From NCBI GenBank assembly GCA_946646575.1, contig CAMPCR010000009.1, positions 1-24,135 of the forward strand: 24,135 nucleotides of DNA, written 5' to 3'. How positions within the stretch are numbered: the stretch's first letter is position 1; the number at the start of each line of letters is the position of its first letter. Made by a program: the position numbers and the translations under genes. The notes under the pieces were generated by a model, which worked only from the letters and a program-made list of their open reading frames with translations, searched no databases and had not been told where the DNA came from. Source of the stretch: UBA3222 sp002363035 (GTDB lineage Bacteria > Verrucomicrobiota > Verrucomicrobiia > Opitutales > UBA9783). Positions 1 to 6,812 of this stretch are shown in pieces.

Positions 1-173
1 TACGGTTCGACTTCTTCCTCTCCTTCCTCTATTCCTCCCGTGTCTTTTGCGCGCATCCATTCCAAACTCATTGCTGCGTATCGATCCGTCGAAACGCCAG
101 CGTGTTCCGCGCATTCCTCAAGATATTGATACAATTCCGGACGCAACCCGACCGTTAAATGCTTTAATTCCAT
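1..173 (-). CDS. Antitoxin, ribbon-helix-helix type, 3' end outside window
   Basis: Reading the minus strand from the ATG at 173-171 gives 57 codons with no stop before the window edge, so the C-terminus is missing. The start MELKHLTVGLRPELYQYLEE is nearly the same as the antitoxin at 6809-7093 (MGLKHLTVGLRPELYQYFEE), and the promoter upstream has the same layout. By analogy it should be a DNA-binding antitoxin that represses its own operon and neutralises a toxin encoded beyond the left edge. What is visible is only the DNA-binding half and the start of an acidic linker. The partner toxin is inferred, not seen. Confidence 0.72.
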   Translation of the reverse strand, partial: MELKHLTVGLRPELYQYLEECAEHAGVSTDRYAAMSLEWMRAKDTGGIEEGEEEVEP

Positions 174-483
174 ATACCGCGATTTATCCGTATTCTTGCC
201 TGTTTCGGCATTTTTGTCAATGAACGGACAGGAATGTAAGCGGCGTACTTTGAATAGGAAACAGTCCTCAATATGGATAAGAGGGAAAGTGCTATCGTAC
301 GTGCTTTGAAATACGTGCTCCGAGGTCTCAGCTGCGTCCCTTTTATTTTTTATTGCGAGATGTGGTCTGGTTTTAGGTATTCCGGCGACAAAAGAAAAAG
401 GGAAGAAATATGCAATGAAAGCCCGATGTTGCTTCCGTTATACACGCGGTTGCTTCCCTACTCTGCTTTGTTCCCCTGCCCCG
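174..483. other. Non-coding stretch between antitoxin start and tsaD end
   Basis: Apart from the antitoxin promoter I see no gene here. A plus-strand open frame (273-599) has no ribosome site and no recognisable composition, and it runs into the antisense of tsaD. I see no convincing hairpin-plus-T-run terminator for tsaD, only a short direct repeat of GGAAGCAAC on the minus strand. Confidence 0.5.
192..220 (-). promoter_or_regulatory. Promoter of the left-edge antitoxin operon
   Basis: On the minus strand TTGACA (220-215) is followed after 17 bases by AAGAAT (197-192), about 20 bases before the antitoxin ATG. The promoter of the antitoxin at 6809-7093 has the same TTGACA, the same 17-base spacer and GAGAAT. 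Just upstream of both -35 boxes is a related TTCCTG...TCATTGACA stretch, a possible operator. Confidence 0.6.
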
Positions 484-1557
484 TTAAACGGTTTCGTCCA
501 ACATCCGATTGGGATTTAACTGTACCGCCGAAGCGACCCAAGGGGCGGCGAAGGCAATCATCGCGGCATTATCACCGCAATACTTTCTCTTCGGCATAAA
601 CAGCGGAATTTTTTCCCGATCCGCCGTCTGTTGCAGTTGCTGTCGCAAGTGCTGATTGTTGGAAACGCCGCCCGAAACGCCAAGGCTTTTAAACGTTTTC
701 ATGCGCAATACTTGTCGAACTTTGCAAACAAGCGCATCCGTAACCGCCGCCTGGTAAGAGGCGCAAATCGAAGCTTTTTGTTTTTCGATCGTTTCAGGGG
801 ATAATTTTCCCAGAAAATAACGCAGACTGGTTTTTAAGCCCGAAAAACTAAACTTTAGCTCCGATGTTTGGGAAAAAGCGCGCGGAAATTGAACAAAATT
901 CTCATCGCCACCCCGTGCACAACGTTCGACGAGCGGTCCCCCGGGATACGTGAACCCCAGTAACTTTCCGCCTTTATCCAACGCTTCGCCCGCCGCATCA
1001 TCGACCGTTTGTGCCCATATGTGAAAGGTGAGTTGTTGAGAAAACATGCCTGTTTGAGCGGCGTCTTTTGAACCTAAACCATCTGAGATACCTTCGACAT
1101 TCATCTCAAACAACAGCGTATTACCGCCCGAAGCCAACAATCCCAGGTGCGGGCAAACGGCTTCGAATGTAAAATTTTTGTCTTCTTCAAATGCTTCGAC
1201 GAACGGCGACAGTGCATGTCCGTGCAGATGATTAACACCGTACAACGGGCATTTTAGCAATAATTGCAACGATTGCGCATAGGCAACACCCATACCGAGG
1301 CAACCGATCAATCCGGGACCGTGCGTTACGCAAAGCACATCAATCGTTGACAAATCGAAATTTCTTTGGAGTTCTTCCAGTAAAATCGGGAAGCCCTTCA
1401 AATGTTCGCGGATGGCAATGCCCGGAACCACACCGCCATAGGAAGCATGGATGTCGATTTGCGATAAAACACTCTCATATAATACCCGCCGCTGTTCGGT
1501 ATCCCAAACGGCGAGTGCCGTTTCGTCGCACGAACTTTCGAGGGCTAACCAACGCAC
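484..1557 (-). CDS. tsaD: tRNA N6-adenosine threonylcarbamoyltransferase TsaD
   Basis: TsaD transfers the threonylcarbamoyl group to A37 of ANN-decoding tRNAs in the cytoplasm, working with TsaB and TsaE. The frame opens further upstream, but the family N-terminus (here WLALESSCDET) points to a GTG at 1557-1555, with GGGAGG ten bases before it; this gives 357 residues, normal for the family. Visible motifs are the metal-binding pair H110 and H114 in NHLHGH, GPGLIGCL at about 80-87, SGGVSNN, and the C-terminal CGDNAAM with its metal-ligand aspartate. The gene overlaps the end of the KdsC-like gene by 13 bases, suggesting coupled translation. A divergent TsaB-like gene lies at 7847-8407. Confidence 0.95.
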   Translation of the reverse strand: MRWLALESSCDETALAVWDTEQRRVLYESVLSQIDIHASYGGVVPGIAIREHLKGFPILLEELQRNFDLSTIDVLCVTHGPGLIGCLGMGVAYAQSLQLLLKCPLYGVNHLHGHALSPFVEAFEEDKNFTFEAVCPHLGLLASGGNTLLFEMNVEGISDGLGSKDAAQTGMFSQQLTFHIWAQTVDDAAGEALDKGGKLLGFTYPGGPLVERCARGGDENFVQFPRAFSQTSELKFSFSGLKTSLRYFLGKLSPETIEKQKASICASYQAAVTDALVCKVRQVLRMKTFKSLGVSGGVSNNQHLRQQLQQTADREKIPLFMPKRKYCGDNAAMIAFAAPWVASAVQLNPNRMLDETV

Positions 1558-2051
1558 GGATGTTGTGCCTCCCAAACGGCGTCGCACAATTCCCGAACCG
1601 CGCCGCAACCGCCGTTATGGTGCGAAATAAAATTGCACACGCTTTTCACTTCCGAAATCGCATCATTCGGGCAGGCGGCGCAACCGACCGCTTTTAAAAC
1701 CGGCAAATCAATTAAATCATCGCCCATAAACGCCACTTCGTTCGGTTGCAGGTTCAGCTTTTTGATTAAATCGTCAAACACGGGCTTTTTGTCCAAAACG
1801 CCCAAAAAGATATGTTGCACGCCCATGTACTCGCCGCGTTTGGTCACAATCGGGCTGGTTCCGCCCGTAATAATGCCGAATTGATACCCCTCCAGGCTCA
1901 TTTGCCAGACCTTCAAGCCATCTTTGACGTTAAAAACCTTCATGGTTTCGCCCTGATCCGAAAAGTAAATCTTCCCGTCGGTCAACACGCCGTCCACATC
2001 GAAAACCATCAGTCGTATGCCCGCCAAAACGCGCTTCAAATCGCTTCCCAC
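1545..2051 (-). CDS. kdsC: KdsC-like HAD phosphatase (Kdo-8-phosphate phosphatase)
   Basis: This HAD-superfamily phosphatase would release phosphate from Kdo-8-phosphate in the cytoplasm, a step toward the inner core of lipopolysaccharide. Motifs from the GTG start at 2051 (168 residues) are the nucleophile motif DVDGVLTDG (residues 18-26), ITGG as the second motif, and GDDLIDLPVL as the acidic third motif. The lack of a cap domain and the length fit the KdsC group. The frame stays open to 2321, but that extension has no family character and overlaps another gene, so it was dropped. The exact start is uncertain: the GTG has only a weak ribosome site, and a GGAGGG further upstream precedes an ATT codon. 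It precedes and overlaps tsaD. YrbI/KdsC versus another small sugar phosphatase cannot be separated by eye. Confidence 0.85.
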   Translation of the reverse strand: MGSDLKRVLAGIRLMVFDVDGVLTDGKIYFSDQGETMKVFNVKDGLKVWQMSLEGYQFGIITGGTSPIVTKRGEYMGVQHIFLGVLDKKPVFDDLIKKLNLQPNEVAFMGDDLIDLPVLKAVGCAACPNDAISEVKSVCNFISHHNGGCGAVRELCDAVWEAQHPCVG

Positions 2052-2158
2052 GCTTCCAAAGTAAAACCTTCGTCGGTCGGACGCAATGCAAAATCCCTCC
2101 GTCGAAACAACGCCGAACGTCCCGCCTTGGTGCGTGAAGAGCGTTTTTTCGAAAAACT

Positions 2159-2416
2159 TCAGCCGTTCGATCGTTCGCCGAAGGCCAGTTCTCTTGCGAG
2201 AAAACTGCCGGCTTCCGAAACCGTTTCGTGGATGGTCGAAATGTTCTTCGACAAATGTTCCAGGTCGGAACCCGCATCGATAACCGCTTCCGAGGCTCTT
2301 GCAATCTCCCCGTGAAGACACGCCAGATGATTGCTTGCGTCCGTCAGGTTCCGAAGCGCACTGTTGAGAAATTCCCGCGAGGGAATACCATTCCTATTAT
2401 TATTTTGTTTATCCAT
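2159..2416 (-). CDS. Small heptad-rich protein, cassette copy A
   Basis: I do not recognise this 85-residue protein. After a polar start (MDKQNNN) comes a conserved-looking GIPSREFL, then a long run with hydrophobic residues at heptad spacing (about residues 20-75), ending in a charged tail; it should be mostly helical and probably coiled. No membrane segment or signal peptide is visible. A 65-residue relative at 5046-5243 shares the polar start, VPSR and the helical pattern. Both follow a paralogous CsrA-like gene on the same strand, so the two genes form a repeated cassette. It has its own promoter-like TTGACA/TATAGG in the gap after the upstream gene. Functional guess: a partner or adaptor of the upstream protein. 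Confidence 0.65.
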   Translation of the reverse strand: MDKQNNNRNGIPSREFLNSALRNLTDASNHLACLHGEIARASEAVIDAGSDLEHLSKNISTIHETVSEAGSFLARELAFGERSNG

Positions 2417-2455
2417 AAAGCAAACTTCACATCGCGCAAACGCGTTGTAATTATC

Positions 2456-2486
2456 CCTATAGTGTAAAAAATTTGAAATATGTCAA
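2456..2486 (-). promoter_or_regulatory. Promoter-like site before small protein A
   Basis: The minus strand reads TTGACA (2486-2481), 19 bases, TATAGG (2461-2456), about 40 bases ahead of the ATG at 2416. The equivalent gap in the second cassette (5283-5314) has TTGACA and TATAGG 20 bases apart. The spacing is longer than the 17-base optimum, so conservation between copies is the main support. Confidence 0.5.
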
Positions 2487-2494
2487 GTGCTTTT

Positions 2495-2926
2495 TTATTT
2501 TTCTTTCATATTGAAAAAACCTGTTTCAGTGTTGAATTCAATGTATAAATCCGTTCCGCATCCTCCGATGATCTGCACATCATCGCTGTTTTTTATTGCA
2601 TGCTCTGAACAACCTATGTTGATATCCTTTATCAAAATTCTTGTAACAATCTCTTTTTCTTTATTTTCAAGCTCAAGCCAATCGCCTGCGTGCACAATAA
2701 AGGCTTTTTCAGTAATACCCTTTAACCGACAGCGGCTTTCGTCTAAAAAAGAGACTTCAATCACAAGCTCAAGCTTCGAAGAAATAAACCGTTCGCCGTT
2801 TTCGTCCAAACCTTCAAAATTGTTGCAGCATTCGGCGCGTTTCATCAATAATTGACACATCAAACTGCCGTTTTCGCCTTCGTAAATGTTCAAAACCTGC
2901 CCCAATTTTCGGGTTGTGATTGCCAT
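2495..2926 (-). CDS. Protein with CsrA-like N-terminus, cassette copy A
   Basis: This is a 143-residue protein of no family I can name with confidence. It is paralogous to 6038-6466: both start with the pattern TTR[KR][LV]G[QE]V[LF]NIYE and later share a GDW[LF]-L segment and an [EI]IL.[KN] strand. The first 15 residues resemble the start of the RNA-binding regulator CsrA, which begins ML-LTRR-GE with an iron-free beta hairpin, but CsrA is about 60 residues and I cannot follow the match further. The rest alternates charged and hydrophobic residues as in a beta-rich soluble domain. No signal peptide or membrane segment. It precedes the heptad-rich gene by 78 bases on the same strand. Confidence 0.7.
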   Translation of the reverse strand: MAITTRKLGQVLNIYEGENGSLMCQLLMKRAECCNNFEGLDENGERFISSKLELVIEVSFLDESRCRLKGITEKAFIVHAGDWLELENKEKEIVTRILIKDINIGCSEHAIKNSDDVQIIGGCGTDLYIEFNTETGFFNMKEK

Positions 2927-3093
2927 ATCTAATCGCTCTTATTGGGGCAAAGGCGGCTTGTTCGGGCAAGTTTTTTCCGATTTCCAAGGTTCGAAATGGA
3001 AAATCTGCGGAATAAAGTTTCGTATTCATAAAGGAACGGTTTAAGGAAACAAAAGTGGTTCGAAGATCTTTCTTCCTTTGCCCGCAAGTCTTT

Positions 3094-3133
3094 TTCTTGC
3101 CTAAAAATTTTTCTTGCCTAAAAATTTTTCTTG
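3094..3133. repeat. 17-bp tandem repeat abutting the antiporter start
   Basis: The unit TTCTTGCCTAAAAATTT occurs at 3094-3110 and again, identical, at 3111-3127, followed by the first six bases of a third copy. It ends one base before the antiporter ATG. Within the array TTGCCT and TAAAAA lie 16 bases apart and could act as -35 and -10 elements, so copy number might alter expression. This promoter reading is inference. Confidence 0.8.
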
Positions 3134-3134
3134 T

Positions 3135-4445
3135 ATGGAGCTGTTAACCAACCCGGTTATTGTTTCCGTCGGCGTTCTGTATGTGCTTTGCCTGAAGAAA
3201 ATCAACGTTTTGCTGGCGTTGTTGGTTGCGGCGCTGACGGCGGGAATTTGTGCGGGCGTTCCGATTAAAACCGTGATGGATACGTTTATTCGCGGGATGG
3301 GAAACAACACTGAAACGTCGCTGAGTTATATTTTGCTCGGAACGTTTGCCGCCGCCATGGTGCACACGGGATTTTCCGCCGCGTTTGCGCAGAGAGTGAC
3401 GAAAATCATCGGTCAAAAAAAAGGCTGGTTTTTCCTGGTGCTGACCTGCGTCGCCATGTCCTCTCAAAACATTCTTCCGGTGCACATCGCCTTCATTCCG
3501 ATGCTCATTCCGCCGTTGTTGCCGCTCATGAACCGCCTTCAAATCGACCGCCGTTTGATTGCCTGCATTTTGTCGTTCGGTCTCGTGGCACCTTATATTT
3601 CCATTCCGTCGGGTTTCGGTTTGATTTTTCAAAAGTTGATTATCGATAATCTTCAACAAAACGGCGTTGTTACGACCTACGCCGAAAACCGCCATTGCTT
3701 TACCCTTCTCGGGTTTTCAATGGCGATCGGTTTGTTGATTGCAGTTTTTGTTTCCTATCGAAAACCGCGTCTGTACCAAGAAAAACAATTATCGGCTGTT
3801 CATGCTTCGGCGGAATCCGTCAATAAACGGCAAGTGGCGGTTCTTGTCGCTGCAACGCTTGTCACCTTTATTATTCAGTTGGCGACGGGTTCTCTTCCGC
3901 TCGGCGCGCTGACGGGGCTCGGAATTTTGTTTTTATTCAGAGGAGTTTCGCGCAACGAACTCGACCAACTGACACACAAGGGTATTTTTATGATGGGCTT
4001 TATCGCCTTTGTGATGCTGGCGGCGGCCGGTTTCGCCGATGTTTTGAAGGAAACCAAAAGCGTCGACCGGCTCGTGAACGACCTGCTTCCGCTGTTGCCG
4101 GAAAATAAAGCCGTCAGTGCCTTTTTAATTTTGTTCGTCGGTTTGGTCATCACCCTTGGCATCGGTTCGTCTTTCAGTACCATCCCGATTGTTTCCACGA
4201 TTTTCGTACCACTGTGCGTCAAGTTAAACTTTAGCGTTTCGGAAATTATCATCACCATGACCGCCGCCGCGGCTTTAGGGGATGCCGGCGCCCCCGTTTC
4301 CGAAACGGCTCTGGGAACCACTGCGGGTTTGAATATCGACGGTCAGCACGATCACATTCGCGACACCTGTGTTCCGACGTTTTTACATTACAATACCGCG
4401 CTGTTTTTGTGCGCCCTGCTGGCGGTTGTGTTCGGGTGGGTATGA
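3135..4445 (+). CDS. YuiF-type Na+/H+ antiporter family membrane protein
   Basis: This 436-residue polytopic inner-membrane protein belongs to the ion-transporter group of Bacillus YuiF, annotated as Na+/H+ antiporter or amino-acid transporter. From memory of that family it shares several blocks: SQNILPVHIAFIPMLIPP near residue 115, LIACILSFGLVAPYI, GIGSSFSTIPIVSTIFVPLC, ALGDAGAPVSETALG and the C-terminal DGQHDHIRDTCVPTF. About ten or eleven hydrophobic segments are visible. ATG at 3135 was chosen over an earlier TTG at 3114 because the TTG lies inside the 17-bp repeat. Ribosome-site complementarity is weak. It is the only plus-strand gene in the first 17 kb and stands alone. The transported substrate cannot be read from the sequence. 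Confidence 0.88.
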   Translation: MELLTNPVIVSVGVLYVLCLKKINVLLALLVAALTAGICAGVPIKTVMDTFIRGMGNNTETSLSYILLGTFAAAMVHTGFSAAFAQRVTKIIGQKKGWFFLVLTCVAMSSQNILPVHIAFIPMLIPPLLPLMNRLQIDRRLIACILSFGLVAPYISIPSGFGLIFQKLIIDNLQQNGVVTTYAENRHCFTLLGFSMAIGLLIAVFVSYRKPRLYQEKQLSAVHASAESVNKRQVAVLVAATLVTFIIQLATGSLPLGALTGLGILFLFRGVSRNELDQLTHKGIFMMGFIAFVMLAAAGFADVLKETKSVDRLVNDLLPLLPENKAVSAFLILFVGLVITLGIGSSFSTIPIVSTIFVPLCVKLNFSVSEIIITMTAAAALGDAGAPVSETALGTTAGLNIDGQHDHIRDTCVPTFLHYNTALFLCALLAVVFGWV

Positions 4446-5045
4446 GAAGACAATTTTTGTTGCCGCGAATTTCGTGAGGTGATTTCGTTTTCTGTCCAAG
4501 GGGCGGATGAGGTGTGTTTTCCATGTGTCACATAGTCGTACACTGATGGTTTTACACTGCGATACGGTACGGATTTTGCGCACCCTGCCGGTGGTTGTGG
4601 TTCGATTATTGGGAGCCAAAAAGGAGGCAGTTCAGTTATATGATCCCATAAAACCGTGTTGCCTTTTCATAAAAGATTGATACAATGCGTTCCGATATCC
4701 TTCGCTACCGCGAGCGTTTCAAGAGAGACACAACACCGAGGTACCATGGTGTTTTTGTATCGCAACAGTGTGCCGTGTTCCGACTACACCTTCGGCTCTA
4801 TTTGTTCGAATGCAGAAAAACGGTCTTTATTGTTGCGATTTCATGAAACCGGTTCCGTCAGGGCGAATAAAATCATTATAACCCGCCCCGACAGTATCTT
4901 TCCCCACGCCGTCGGCTTTATTTCGACAGCCAACATCCGCCAACGAAGCCGTTAAGTTTCGTTTCGTCTCATGGCGGATATTTCTCTGCGTCTACAAAAA
5001 ATTATGTCCGAACGCCGCTTCTCTGGCGAGAAAAGCATTGACGTT
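4446..5045. other. 600-bp stretch without a recognisable gene
   Basis: No open frame here resembles a protein I know; the longest plus-strand one (4656-4955) is unremarkable and lacks a ribosome site. Two foldable elements stand out: AACACC/GGTGTT with a T run (4732-4756), and an arm pair GTCAGGGCG (about 4857-4865) with CGCCCCGAC (about 4884-4892), pairing 8 of 9 positions around an 18-base loop. It may be decayed sequence flanking the accessory cassette or may hold an untranslated RNA; neither can be decided here. Confidence 0.5.
4732..4756 (+). terminator. Possible weak intrinsic terminator
   Basis: AACACC at 4732-4737 pairs with GGTGTT at 4748-4753 around a 10-base loop, and the right arm runs into five T residues. 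The stem is short and lies almost 290 bases after the antiporter stop, so it may be chance. Confidence 0.25.
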
Positions 5046-5243
5046 TTAGAGCTTTCCCTTCACGCGGGTAATTTGCCTTGCCGTGCAAAACAAATCACCG
5101 CTTTGCTCCTGCAACAATCTCGCTTCGGTTTCAACATTCCCGCGAACCATATCCAGTTCATCCACGAATGCGGAAACATCCTGCGCCATAGCTTCGAGAT
5201 TTCCCCGTGAGGGAACTTTATTACTTTGATTTTCTTTTGTCAT
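5046..5243 (-). CDS. Small heptad-rich protein, cassette copy B
   Basis: This 65-residue protein starts at the ATG at 5243-5241 (MTKENQSNKVPSRGNLEAM). It resembles the 85-residue protein at 2159-2416 in its polar start, the VPSR/IPSR motif and a following amphipathic helix (about residues 15-55), but it is about 20 residues shorter at the C-terminus. I know no family for it. The frame is open further upstream, but that extension would cross a promoter-like site and the end of an insertion sequence, so the internal ATG is preferred. In the first cassette the relative lies 78 bases after its partner gene. Here the partner (6038-6466) is separated by the inserted IS element, so read-through from the partner may be lost. 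Confidence 0.6.
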   Translation of the reverse strand: MTKENQSNKVPSRGNLEAMAQDVSAFVDELDMVRGNVETEARLLQEQSGDLFCTARQITRVKGKL

Positions 5244-5282
5244 AAAACTACTTATAGAAACAAACATACGTCTGCTCCTGAT

Positions 5283-5314
5283 CCTATACTCCGTTAAAGG
5301 ATGCGAGATGTCAA
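5283..5314 (-). promoter_or_regulatory. Promoter-like site before small protein B
   Basis: The minus strand has TTGACA (5314-5309), 20 bases, TATAGG (5288-5283), ahead of the ATG at 5243. It mirrors the site at 2456-2486. It lies between the left IS end (5333) and the gene, so it was not broken by the insertion. Confidence 0.45.
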
Positions 5315-5332
5315 ATGTTTTTTTAAACAAAA

Positions 5333-6017
5333 GGCTCTTGACTAGTATCATTTACAACTTCCCCCCAAATATACGTTCTGTAAATTTACATTCACTTTCT
5401 TTTAAAAGCAAGATAAATTTTGCATCGGTTAGTCCATTGAATTTCGAAAGGCGACGTTTGGCGTAACACCAGAAGCATTCGATGCCGTTGACATGCGATT
5501 TTCCGCGTGCAAATTCGTTCTCATGATGAAAGACTCGGTAGTGGTTATAGCCGTTCAAAATGAGGCCGTCGTAGGCCTTCCAGCCATCGGTGTGGACGGT
5601 CGATCCGGTCAAGATTTTCCCTTGAATAATAGGCATCAGCTCTTCTTTCGAGCCATTCGGCGCAACCGTCACAAACACTTTCCCATTCCTTTTTAGCAGC
5701 CAAAACACCGGCGTTTTCCCGGCTGCCCCACGCCCTCTTTTTCCGCGTACACGGCGCGCTCCAAAGTAACTTTCGTCCAACTCAAATTCGCCCAATTCCT
5801 TCTCCTGCTCTTTCAAAGAATGCTGCAATATCTTTTCTCGAATTTCGTTGTATTACGCGTTTATCGTGTCCCGATTTATGTGCAAAATTTTGCTCGCTGA
5901 ACTCGCTGTTATGTCCTCCGCAAAACATAAAATTATTCTTTTTATCTTATATCGGCTCAATCTATGATATTTCATGACTTCCCTAACCGCTCGCTTTAGA
6001 GATGCTAGTCAAGAGCC
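5333..6017 (-). mobile_element. IS1595-family (IS1016/ISXO2-like) insertion sequence, 685 bp
   Basis: Both ends are visible. The left end reads GGCTCTTGACTAGTATC (5333-5349), and the right end (6017-6001) read inward is GGCTCTTGACTAGCATC, giving 16 of 17 matches. The transposase reads leftward and stops two bases inside the left repeat, a compact layout typical of this family. Flanks are AAACAAAA (5325-5332) and AAAAAAAA (6018-6025). This could be an 8-bp target duplication with one change, but A-rich sequence makes that weak. It sits 20 bases after the stop of the CsrA-like gene B. Confidence 0.9.
5352..5975 (-). pseudogene. IS1595-type transposase with in-frame stop at codon 41
   Basis: From ATG 5975-5973 the frame runs 207 codons to the TAA at 5354-5352, but codon 41 (5855-5853) is TAA. 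Before the stop is a helix-turn-helix-like segment (ITASSASKILHINRDTINA). After it, in the same frame, comes YNEIREKI and the ISXO2-like DDE domain with ELDESYFGARRVRGKRGRG, VHTDGWKAYDGL and HVNGIECFW, which hold the expected acidic residues. A single-base change in a sense codon explains the stop. The remaining uninterrupted part (158 codons from a TTG at 5828) lacks the DNA-binding head, so the copy is probably inactive unless the stop is read through. Confidence 0.85.
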
Positions 6018-6037
6018 AAAAAAAATTAAATTATTTC

Positions 6038-6466
6038 TTACCTGTTCGGGAAAATGGCACACTTGTTGTTATCAAAATTAAATCCGACCTCGATTTTGGT
6101 ACCGTGGTCGGCTTCGACCGTGTCATCCCTTTTATGATGTTCCTGATTGTAATGATTAACCCGATTTATCAAAATTTCACAGATAACGGCTTCTTTTTGT
6201 GCATCATACAATTTAAACCAATCGCCGACCTTCGCCGGCAAAAGACCGTCTTTTAAGGTTTTTTCGAAACGACACTTATCGTCGTGTTGCCGAATTTCAA
6301 ACTCAACATCAATCCTGTGGATGGCATCCGCCGATCCATCTTCCGTCAAAATGCGCTCATTCGTGCTCACAATCCGCTTCACCATCATCTGAAAGATAAT
6401 GACTTCGGCACTTACATCTTCATAAATATTGAAGACTTCACCGACACGGCGCGTTGTTACAAGCAC
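6038..6466 (-). CDS. Protein with CsrA-like N-terminus, cassette copy B
   Basis: This 142-residue protein starts at a GTG (6466-6464). Its opening MLVTTRRVGEVFNIYEDV closely resembles the first strand and turn of CsrA/RsmA, the dimeric translational regulator that binds GGA motifs in mRNA leaders. The body is more than twice CsrA length, and I cannot align its second half (VRIGI-type strand and basic VHREEI helix) with it. The paralog at 2495-2926 shares the start, KVGDWFKLY versus HAGDWLELE, and a following ICEILINRV/VTRILIKDI strand. The IS element lies 20 bases after the stop and separates it from its presumed partner at 5046-5243. The upstream ribosome site is weak. A function in RNA binding is inference only. 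Confidence 0.7.
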   Translation of the reverse strand: MLVTTRRVGEVFNIYEDVSAEVIIFQMMVKRIVSTNERILTEDGSADAIHRIDVEFEIRQHDDKCRFEKTLKDGLLPAKVGDWFKLYDAQKEAVICEILINRVNHYNQEHHKRDDTVEADHGTKIEVGFNFDNNKCAIFPNR

Positions 6467-6532
6467 GGACTTATGATGTTCGAAAAGAGGTGAACTGTAA
6501 AGCGGAAAGCGGAATAACGGAGTGGTTTTAAG

Positions 6533-6711
6533 GGGACAATGTCGCTCGGTTCAGATTTGTTTTTTACTCATAGTGGCTCCAGCAGCGGGCGAAGGAAATT
6601 ACTCCGTCTTCGACAACATAAACCAACCGATGCTGTTCATTAATGCGGCGCGAGTAGGTATTTTCATAACCGCGCAATTTTTCATAAGGCGGCGGCGTTT
6701 GAAACGGATTT
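6533..6711. repeat. Direct repeat copy 1 (toxin C-terminal half and downstream flank)
   Basis: This segment matches 7184-7362 without gaps at a constant offset of 651 bases. It covers the stop-side flank GGGACAATGTCGCTCGGTTC and the C-terminal half of the toxin gene; only the few codons before FARCWSHYE differ strongly. Confidence 0.85.
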
Positions 6712-6812
6712 TTGCTTACAATTGCAATAAGTTGTTTAATTTTCGGAAGCAAATGTGTGCCTTTGGCTTTTTCGAGATCACGTAAAAAGCGATTTTTAAA
6801 AATCGTCTTCAT
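6564..6812 (-). CDS. YoeB/Txe-family mRNA interferase toxin 1
   Basis: The protein has 82 residues, the usual YoeB size. The C-terminus shows the family signature YSRRINEQHRLVYVV (53-67) and the end SHYE (79-82). The presumed catalytic set by analogy with YoeB is E44, R62, H80 and Y81. Such toxins cut mRNA at the ribosome and slow growth when the antitoxin is degraded. The start codon overlaps the antitoxin stop as ATGA, so the pair is translationally coupled, antitoxin first. From NPFQTPPPYEKLRGYENTYS onward it is almost identical to the toxin at 7215-7466, while the first 34 residues differ, suggesting recombination between the tandem modules. Confidence 0.9.
   Translation of the reverse strand: MKTIFKNRFLRDLEKAKGTHLLPKIKQLIAIVSKNPFQTPPPYEKLRGYENTYSRRINEQHRLVYVVEDGVISFARCWSHYE

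Noticed and set aside
273..599. 108-codon plus-strand open frame
   Set aside because: No ribosome site, no recognisable content, and its end is antisense to tsaD.
2052..2321. N-terminal 90-residue extension of the KdsC-like frame
   Set aside because: It overlaps the small heptad protein gene, is basic and unstructured in composition, and the family begins close to the GTG at 2051.
4599..4617. GGTTCGATTATTGGGAGCC resembling a tRNA T loop and 3' end
   Set aside because: The T-stem arms do not pair and no acceptor, D or anticodon arms are present upstream.
5244..5351. Upstream extension of small protein B
   Set aside because: It would start inside the IS end and cross a promoter-like site; the internal ATG matches the paralog's start.
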